Positions 58,403-64,000 of a DNA stretch of 64,000 nt are shown here, piece after piece. The translations under genes and the position numbers were made by a program. Source of the stretch: CAYUYV01 sp964522525. Its GTDB lineage: Bacteria; Pseudomonadota; Alphaproteobacteria; JAJFIK01. Where the stretch lies: contig CAZFWG010000004.1 of assembly GCA_964522525.1 (NCBI GenBank), forward strand, positions 1 to 64,000, in the 5' to 3' direction. The notes beneath the pieces are model-generated. The model was not told the DNA's origin and ran no database searches. It saw only the letters and a program-made list of their open reading frames with translations. Each line of letters opens with the position of its first letter. The first letter of the stretch is position 1.

Positions 58403-60403
58403 ATGCGGTGTTGGGTCGGATTGGCGGTGATCGGGCTTGCATTTCCCATGACCACGCCATTGGCGGCCCTGCCCCATGAGAGCGCGTCCGGGGAAACCAT
58501 GACGGTGATGGGCAGCGCGGGCGTGCCCACGCCTCCCCCCGGCAGTGTGTTTTCTCTCGATCCGGACGATCTGACGCTGCAGGATCCGGTCACCCTCCCG
58601 GATCTCTTCCGCCTGGTGCCGGGGGCGAGCCTCCAGACAAATTCGCGGGGCGAGACCCTGGTCTTCCTGCGTGGCGCGGGTGAGCGTCAGACCGCCGTGT
58701 TCCTCGACGGCGTGCCCCTCATGATCCCTTGGGACAATCGCCTCGATCTCACCGGGATCCCATCGACCTTCCTCGGCAATGCCACGGTGTTCAGCGGTCC
58801 GACACCGGCACGGTTCGGCGCCAACACCGCCGGCGGTGTGATCCGTCTTGATCCGGTGACGCCGACCGCAGGGCTGACGGCGCGGGGCGAAGGCGGAAGC
58901 CGTGGCGCCGTGTTGGGCGAGGCCAGCCTGTCCCATCGGGAGGCGGACACGGCGCTTCTCGTGACCGGTGGTTTCCTGGCGCGCGACGGCCTCTCCCTCC
59001 CCCGGGGCGCCGATCTTCCCTTCTCCCAGGCCGAGGCCCGCACACGGACCAATACGGATCTGCGTCAGGCCAATATCTTCGGCCGCCTGGCCTACGAGCC
59101 GGACCGGTTCCGCCTCGCCGCCAGCCTGTTCCATGTCACATCCGAACGGGGCATCGCCCCGGAAGGCGACCGGGATCCCGCGCTGGGCGACGTGCGCTTC
59201 TGGCGCTATCCGGATACGAACCTGACCATGGGGCTGCTCTCCCTCCATGTGCCCACGGGCGGCTCGGGCCTGTTCCAGACCTTTGTGGGCGCCCAGGCCT
59301 TCGGTCAAGTGATCGACAGTTTCACCTCGAGCACCTATGAGGTGATCGAGGACCGCCAGATCGATCAAGATCGCTCCTGGTCCCTGCGCAGCCTCTATGC
59401 CGATCATCTCGGCCCCACGGAACTCGTTTTCTCCTTCAACGGACTGCTCTCGAGCCACCGACAAACGGATATCGCTTTTGTCGACGGCGTGGCTCCGCCC
59501 GACCTCCCGTCGGCGGACCTCTTCCGTCAACGCACCATCAGCCTGGGACTGGATACCGAGACAACCCTTGGCGATCAGGTCACGGTCGTCTTGGGGTTGG
59601 GGGTTGACCGGTTCGAGGCCCCGGCGACGGGGGGGCGGCCGCCAACCGACCCCTTCACGCAACCCCACGCGACGGGGGCGCTCATCTGGTCGCCTTCCCC
59701 GTCCTGGACTTTCCGGGCGGCCGCGGGGCGACAGTCCCGCCTGCCCACCTTGAGGGAGTTGTTTGGAACCGCCCTCGACCGGTTCCTGATCAATCCGGAT
59801 CTCAAAGCGGAGCGCATCCTGCTTGGGGAGATCGGCATGCAGTGGCACGGCGCGCGGGCCCAGATGCAGATCACGCCCTTTACCCGCTTCGTGAACAATG
59901 CGATCGACCAGCAAGTGGTCCTTGTCGATGGCGAGCCCCTCCGCCAGCGCATCAATGTGGACGGTGCCCGGATCTTCGGTATCGAGATCGCCGGACAGGC
60001 GGCGTTGTCGGAGCACTGGTCCCTCGCCGGTCATGTGACCGCGCTTCGGGGCCGCAATCGGGACGGCCCGGGCGATGACCCCTCGCGCCTCAGCGAACGG
60101 CCGGATCTGATCGCGAGCCTGACGCTTGACTATGATACCGGATGGGGCATGACGGCCCGGGCGGAGATCGACCATCGGGGGCGCGCTTTTTCTCCGGATT
60201 CAGACGGCCTCCTGGTTCCCCTGCCCCGGTCGACGGCCTTCAATCTGCGCCTTTCCTATGATCTGAGCACCGCCTTCCCGGCGCTTCCCCAAACCGAGCT
60301 CTATCTGCGGGTCGACAATCTCACAAATGCCACGGTGGTGCCGCAGCTGGGTCTTCCCGAACCGGGACGACTGGTGCGTGGCGGTTTGCGTTTCGCCCTT
60401 TAG
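58403..60403 (+). CDS. TonB-dependent outer-membrane receptor, BtuB-like size
   Basis: A 666-residue receptor from ATG 58403. The signal peptide ends near PLAALPHES, followed by a plug domain with the LPDLFRLVPGASLQTNSRGE motif and VFLRGAGERQTAVFLDGVPLMIPWDNRLDLTGIP, then a barrel of about 22 strands ending GLPEPGRLVRGGLRFAL. It lacks the Ton-box text usual in siderophore receptors, but the plug is standard. It is not next to a transporter, so the ligand is unknown. The intergenic space with the divergent MscS gene is about 225 bases. Confidence 0.9.
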   Translation: MRCWVGLAVIGLAFPMTTPLAALPHESASGETMTVMGSAGVPTPPPGSVFSLDPDDLTLQDPVTLPDLFRLVPGASLQTNSRGETLVFLRGAGERQTAVFLDGVPLMIPWDNRLDLTGIPSTFLGNATVFSGPTPARFGANTAGGVIRLDPVTPTAGLTARGEGGSRGAVLGEASLSHREADTALLVTGGFLARDGLSLPRGADLPFSQAEARTRTNTDLRQANIFGRLAYEPDRFRLAASLFHVTSERGIAPEGDRDPALGDVRFWRYPDTNLTMGLLSLHVPTGGSGLFQTFVGAQAFGQVIDSFTSSTYEVIEDRQIDQDRSWSLRSLYADHLGPTELVFSFNGLLSSHRQTDIAFVDGVAPPDLPSADLFRQRTISLGLDTETTLGDQVTVVLGLGVDRFEAPATGGRPPTDPFTQPHATGALIWSPSPSWTFRAAAGRQSRLPTLRELFGTALDRFLINPDLKAERILLGEIGMQWHGARAQMQITPFTRFVNNAIDQQVVLVDGEPLRQRINVDGARIFGIEIAGQAALSEHWSLAGHVTALRGRNRDGPGDDPSRLSERPDLIASLTLDYDTGWGMTARAEIDHRGRAFSPDSDGLLVPLPRSTAFNLRLSYDLSTAFPALPQTELYLRVDNLTNATVVPQLGLPEPGRLVRGGLRFAL

Positions 60404-60495
60404 CGCTATCATGGGCTTCGGTTCGGTCCCCCGCCCAGAATAGAGACCCAGAACAGGGCCATAGAACAAGACATGTCCCCGAGACGGAGCGTTCC

Positions 60496-61113
60496 ATGGA
60501 ACTCTTTTTTGCCCCCTTCGCCTGCTCCCTGGCCTCCCACATCGTGTGCCGGGAGGCTGATCTGCCCGTCACCTTGCGTCAGGTGAATTTGCGCACCAAG
60601 GAGATGGTGGGCGGGGGCAATTTCCTGGACGTGAACCCGAAAGGCCAGGTTCCCACCTTACGGCTGGATGACGGCACGGTCCTGACCGAAGGACCCGCCG
60701 TGCTCCTCTATCTGGCGGAGCGCCAACCCAAGGCCGGTCTTGCGCCGGCACCGGGCAGCCCCGCCTATTACCGGCATCTGGAATGGTTGAGCTTCATCAG
60801 TTCCGAACTTCACAAGCGAACCTATTGGATGATCTTCTGGCCGGACCATGGGTCGGACGTCGCCACCAAGGCGCGGGAAGCCGCAGTGGAAAAGCTTGCA
60901 CGGATCGAGGATATTCTTCAGTCTTCGGAATATCTTCTGGGGGAGACCTTCACGGCGGCCGATGCCTATCTCCTGTGGTGGCTGATGCTCGCGCGCCACG
61001 CCGAAATCGACCTAGACCCCTTTGATGCGTTGAAAGACTATCTGAAACGCAGCGCCGCCCGCCCCGGGGCTTCCCGGGCCATCAAGATCGAGGAAGCGCT
61101 CCAGGGAACGTGA
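60496..61113 (+). CDS. Glutathione S-transferase, beta-like
   Basis: A 205-residue protein of normal GST length. The thioredoxin-fold N-terminal domain carries FAPFACSLASHI, where Cys9 takes the position of the catalytic cysteine of bacterial beta-class GSTs, then NPKGQVPTLRLDDGTVLTEGPAVLLYL. The C-terminal helical domain includes LGETFTAADAYLLWWL, with the conserved aspartate. It conjugates or binds glutathione to electrophiles. It is monocistronic as far as can be seen. Confidence 0.9.
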   Translation: MELFFAPFACSLASHIVCREADLPVTLRQVNLRTKEMVGGGNFLDVNPKGQVPTLRLDDGTVLTEGPAVLLYLAERQPKAGLAPAPGSPAYYRHLEWLSFISSELHKRTYWMIFWPDHGSDVATKAREAAVEKLARIEDILQSSEYLLGETFTAADAYLLWWLMLARHAEIDLDPFDALKDYLKRSAARPGASRAIKIEEALQGT

Positions 61114-61214
61114 GCGCTCCAGGGCCGACGGCCCCTTGACACAAGGACGGGGGATGGTTCCGATCTTTTTCGAGATTTGTGCCATGATCAATCTTGTGCC
61201 AGGGGGACTTTGCC

Positions 61215-62237
61215 ATGCCATCAACACCGCTTGAGACGCTTTCCGCCATGAGCTTGTCGCGCCGTCAGATGATGGAGCGCAGCCTGACGGCGGGCGCCGG
61301 TCTGGCCGCGGCCTATGCCTGGGTCCCCTCTTTTGTCCGCCAGGCCCATGCCCAGGAGACCTTCGGCGAGGTCGTCGATACTCAGCCCTTCGCACGCCTT
61401 GAAAAAGTGGCCGACGGGGTCTGGGCCGTGGTGTCGACCCCGTTCAAGGCCGGGGCGTTCGACACGGTCTGCAATGGCGGCATCATCGTGGGCAAAGAGC
61501 GCATCCTGGCGGTCGATGCCTATCTCCGGCCTTCCGGTGCCGCGTGGCTGTCGGCCCAGTGTGAGGCGCTGACCGGCCGGCGCCCCACGGACGTCATCGT
61601 CACCCATGTACATGCGGATCACACGGGCGGGCTCGCGGGTTTTCAAAACGGCGCCGAGGGCCCGGAGATCCTGGCGACCCAGCAGACCTATGAAATCCTC
61701 ATTGAGCGCTACAGCGCTCCGCAGGAAGATGAAAAGACGCCGCGCATCGGCCGGCCACGGGTGCGCCTGTTGGCCCCCACGGGTATCATTTCGGGGACGG
61801 AGGATTTTACCCTCGATCTGGGGGGACGCACGGCCACCCTCTCCTTCACCTCCGGCCACACCGACAGCGACGTGACCGTCACGGTCGATGACCCGAAGGT
61901 CGTTTTTGCCGGGGATCTCTTGTGGGAGGGGATCTTCCCGAATTTCGTGGATGCGCAACCCTCCGCCCTGATGGCGAATGTCCGATCCCTGCTCAAGCTC
62001 GAAAACACGATCCTGGTGCCGGGCCACGGGTCGGTGACGCGGCCCGACGGCCTCACCAATTATCTCGGGGTGTTGGAAGCCATCGAGGCCGCCGCCCGCC
62101 AGGCCCATGCCGATGGGGTCAGCGCCGAAGAAGCCGCCAAGGCCTTCACGCTTCCGGCCTCCCTGGGCGAGTGGCAGTTCTTCTCCCCCCGCTATTTCGA
62201 AGTCGCCATCGGCGCCTGGCTGAAGGAATTGGGCTGA
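61215..62237 (+). CDS. Tat-exported metallo-beta-lactamase-fold hydrolase
   Basis: A 340-residue protein from ATG 61215 (AGGGGG upstream). A twin-arginine signal (MSLSRRQMMERS, hydrophobic stretch to about residue 38) is followed by an MBL fold with metal motif THVHADHTGG (His131, His133, Asp135, His136), SGHTDSDVTV and GHGSVTRPDG. Tat export suggests it folds with metal before crossing the membrane. It resembles quinoprotein-relay or SoxH-like MBL proteins more than antibiotic-hydrolysing enzymes. Substrate unknown. Confidence 0.87.
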   Translation: MPSTPLETLSAMSLSRRQMMERSLTAGAGLAAAYAWVPSFVRQAHAQETFGEVVDTQPFARLEKVADGVWAVVSTPFKAGAFDTVCNGGIIVGKERILAVDAYLRPSGAAWLSAQCEALTGRRPTDVIVTHVHADHTGGLAGFQNGAEGPEILATQQTYEILIERYSAPQEDEKTPRIGRPRVRLLAPTGIISGTEDFTLDLGGRTATLSFTSGHTDSDVTVTVDDPKVVFAGDLLWEGIFPNFVDAQPSALMANVRSLLKLENTILVPGHGSVTRPDGLTNYLGVLEAIEAAARQAHADGVSAEEAAKAFTLPASLGEWQFFSPRYFEVAIGAWLKELG

Positions 62238-62384
62238 CATCGCCGCTTTGGCGGTAGGGTCCAGGGAGGGAATGTGAAAGGCGTTCGAGTGGTTGGCATT
62301 CCCCGCATGCCCGGCGATAATCAGATGAAAGACGGATCAAATCCGGCAGCCCGGCCTGCATAACAACCTAACGGAGAAGCCCAA

Positions 62385-62897
62385 ATGTCTGAGGAGAAGC
62401 CACAATTCGGTTGGGGACACATCAACATCAATGTGAGCGATCTGGACCGCTCCATCGACTTCTACCGCATGCTCGGTTTCGAGATCTTCCTGCCCGGCAT
62501 TCCCTATCTGGCGCTGGATAACAGCGCCGAGCCACAACCGCTCCCCGATGATGCCGCGACCGCGCTTGGGGTCAGCCACGGGACGCGGGGCCGCGCCTGC
62601 ATCATGCAGCTGAATGATGGTTTCCCGAAACTCGACCTGACCGAATTCACGGATGGCGAAAAGCGCGCGCCGTTGACCAATGGGGATCTGGGTGTCGTTC
62701 GGATCTGTCTGATTACGGAAGATCTCAACGGGGATGTGGCCCGCCTCAAGGCCCAAGGTGTCCCCTTCCTCTCCGAGCCCAAAGCGGGCCATGCCGAGCT
62801 TGCGGATGTTGCCGTGTGCCAGGATCCGGATGGCACGCTGATCGAGTTGCTCCAGGTATATCTTGAGCGCTGGCAACCGCTGTTGGACGGAGACTGA
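62385..62897 (+). CDS. VOC/glyoxalase-fold protein
   Basis: A 170-residue protein of the vicinal oxygen chelate superfamily. The N-terminal half opens GHININVSDLDRSIDFYRMLGFE, and the C-terminal half ends DPDGTLIELLQVYLE, where His8 or the first histidine and a late glutamate would bind metal. Members are isomerases, lyases or dioxygenases. The exact reaction cannot be read from sequence. GGAG lies upstream. It stands alone between the MBL protein and the Old Yellow Enzyme. Confidence 0.85.
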   Translation: MSEEKPQFGWGHININVSDLDRSIDFYRMLGFEIFLPGIPYLALDNSAEPQPLPDDAATALGVSHGTRGRACIMQLNDGFPKLDLTEFTDGEKRAPLTNGDLGVVRICLITEDLNGDVARLKAQGVPFLSEPKAGHAELADVAVCQDPDGTLIELLQVYLERWQPLLDGD

Positions 62898-63066
62898 GCG
62901 CAAATGGTCGGACCCATCCTGGTCACTTGACAGCTCAGGGCCCGGCCCCATCTACGTTGCGTGGCCAATGCAGGGGCTGACACATCAAGGGTCAGAACCT
63001 CCTTCCACGCATCGCCTCTTTGTCGGTGTCCGTCGACATGCCACGCCTCAATCCGGGAGACCTGCC

Positions 63067-64000
63067 ATGGATCGTTCCCCCCTGTTCCAATCGCTCACCA
63101 TGGGCGAGGTGACGGTTGCCAACCGTGTACTGATGGCTCCCCTGACCCGCAACCGGGCCCATCCGGACGGCACCCCCGCCGAGATGGCCATCGACTACTA
63201 TCGCCAGCGCGCAAGTGCCGGCTTGATCATCACGGAAGCCACCCAGATCGACCCCCAGGGCAAGGGCTATCTCAACACACCGGGGATCCATGACGATGCC
63301 CATGTCGCCGCCTGGGCCAAGATCACCGACGCAGTTCATGGGGCGGACGGAAAAATCTTTCTGCAGCTCTGGCATGTGGGACGGATCAGCCATACCTCCC
63401 TGCTGCCCCCAGGCACCGTTCCGGTTGCCCCGTCGGCCATCCCCGCCGATGCCATGACCTTTACCGAGGAAGGCTTCACCAAGGTTTCCCCGCCCCGCGC
63501 GCTTACCCGGGATGAAATCCAGTCCGTGATCGGTCAATACCGGGCCGCGGCGGAACGGGCCAAGGCTGCGGGCTTTGACGGTGTGGAGATCCACGCCGCC
63601 AATGGCTACCTGATCGACCAGTTCATTCGGGACCGGACCAACCAGCGGGACGACGACTATGGAGGCTCCGTCGAGAACCGCACCCGCTTCCTGAGCGAGG
63701 TGACGGATGCGGTATCCGACATTTTGGGCGCGGGGCGGGTCGGCGTGCGCCTGTCACCTCTAGGCACCTTTTCCGACATGGCCGACAGCAATCCCCTGGA
63801 GACTTTCTCGGGCGTCATCGACCGGCTCAACGGCCGGGGCCTGTCCTACCTCCATATGGTCGAGACTTTTCCGGGTGAGGAACAATCATCCGAGGATGCG
63901 GTCATTCTGGAGGCGTTGCGCACCCGCTGGCAGGGTCCCTACATAGCGAATGGCGGATTTGACGGGGACAGCGGCGCGGCGCGGATCGCCGCCGGCACGG
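63067..64000 (+). CDS. Old Yellow Enzyme family NADH:flavin oxidoreductase, C-terminus missing
   Basis: The gene runs off the right edge; 311 codons are visible. The translation begins MDRSPLFQSLTMGEVTVANR and continues VLMAPLTRNRAHPDGTP, with the FMN and substrate-binding pattern EIHAANGYLIDQF (His/Asn pair), RDRTNQRDDDYGGS and VRLSPLGTFSDM. These enzymes reduce activated C=C bonds, nitroesters or quinones using NAD(P)H. GGGAGA precedes the ATG. No neighbour indicates a specific substrate. Confidence 0.93.
   Translation, partial: MDRSPLFQSLTMGEVTVANRVLMAPLTRNRAHPDGTPAEMAIDYYRQRASAGLIITEATQIDPQGKGYLNTPGIHDDAHVAAWAKITDAVHGADGKIFLQLWHVGRISHTSLLPPGTVPVAPSAIPADAMTFTEEGFTKVSPPRALTRDEIQSVIGQYRAAAERAKAAGFDGVEIHAANGYLIDQFIRDRTNQRDDDYGGSVENRTRFLSEVTDAVSDILGAGRVGVRLSPLGTFSDMADSNPLETFSGVIDRLNGRGLSYLHMVETFPGEEQSSEDAVILEALRTRWQGPYIANGGFDGDSGAARIAAGT

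Noticed and set aside
61122..61134. GGGCCG-A-CGGCCC dyad after the GST gene
   Set aside because: A one-base loop cannot form a normal terminator stem, and no T run follows.

Overview
The window reads as chromosomal DNA of a GC-rich alphaproteobacterium. Pointers are a CtaA/COX15 haem A synthase beside a DUF2842-type protein, a complete Caulobacter-style cpa/tad pilus locus, a heterotetrameric sarcosine oxidase operon, two TonB-dependent receptors and several acyl-CoA enzymes. I cannot fix the order or genus. I see no rRNA, tRNA, CRISPR array, prophage or insertion sequence. Coding density is high and most boundaries have recognisable Shine-Dalgarno sequences.

Layout: (1) 1-3,465: the start of an acyl-CoA dehydrogenase and an acyl-CoA ligase (minus), an operator-like palindrome, and a glutathione-transferase-like gene. 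(2) 3,565-6,702: a large TonB-dependent receptor with its own terminator. (3) 7,006-12,263: a TolC / HlyD / ABC exporter operon in which the ABC protein has lost every ATPase motif, with a leishmanolysin-like zinc protease just upstream. (4) 12,394-20,555: an FMN/3Fe-4S glutamate-synthase-like protein divergent from a soxB-D-A-G operon; the soxD gene is fused in frame to a cytochrome P450. (5) 20,556-21,933: a gene-poor stretch with two candidate small membrane proteins. (6) 21,934-31,810: a Tad pilus operon on the minus strand (cpaA, tadD, tadC, tadB, cpaF, cpaE, a short poly-Gly protein where cpaD normally sits, cpaC, cpaB, flp). (7) 32,290-39,439: an orphan winged-helix-like protein, a double-SPOR protein, a retropepsin-like protease, a VWA/TadG protein and two TadE-like pseudopilins. 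(8) 39,463-42,193: haem A synthase, DUF2842, a 26-residue membrane peptide, and a lipoprotein phosphodiesterase. (9) 42,278-47,515: beta-barrel proteins, a four-EF-hand protein and a repetitive exported protein, the last divergent from an OmpR/EnvZ-type pair. (10) 47,704-52,295: CoA transferase, HMG-CoA-lyase-like enzyme, homogentisate-dioxygenase-like cupin and alpha/beta hydrolase, plausibly one catabolic module. (11) 52,340-64,000: two unrecognised proteins, an S9 peptidase, an MscS-type channel, a second TonB receptor, GST, Tat-exported metallo-beta-lactamase-fold protein, VOC protein and the start of an Old Yellow Enzyme.

The most unusual items are the SoxD-cytochrome P450 fusion (15,466-16,974) and the exporter with a catalytically dead ATPase domain (9,505-11,235). 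The first suggests coupling of a P450 reaction to the sarcosine oxidase complex. The second suggests an exporter or scaffold that either borrows energy or does not use ATP. Function in both cases is inference from sequence alone.
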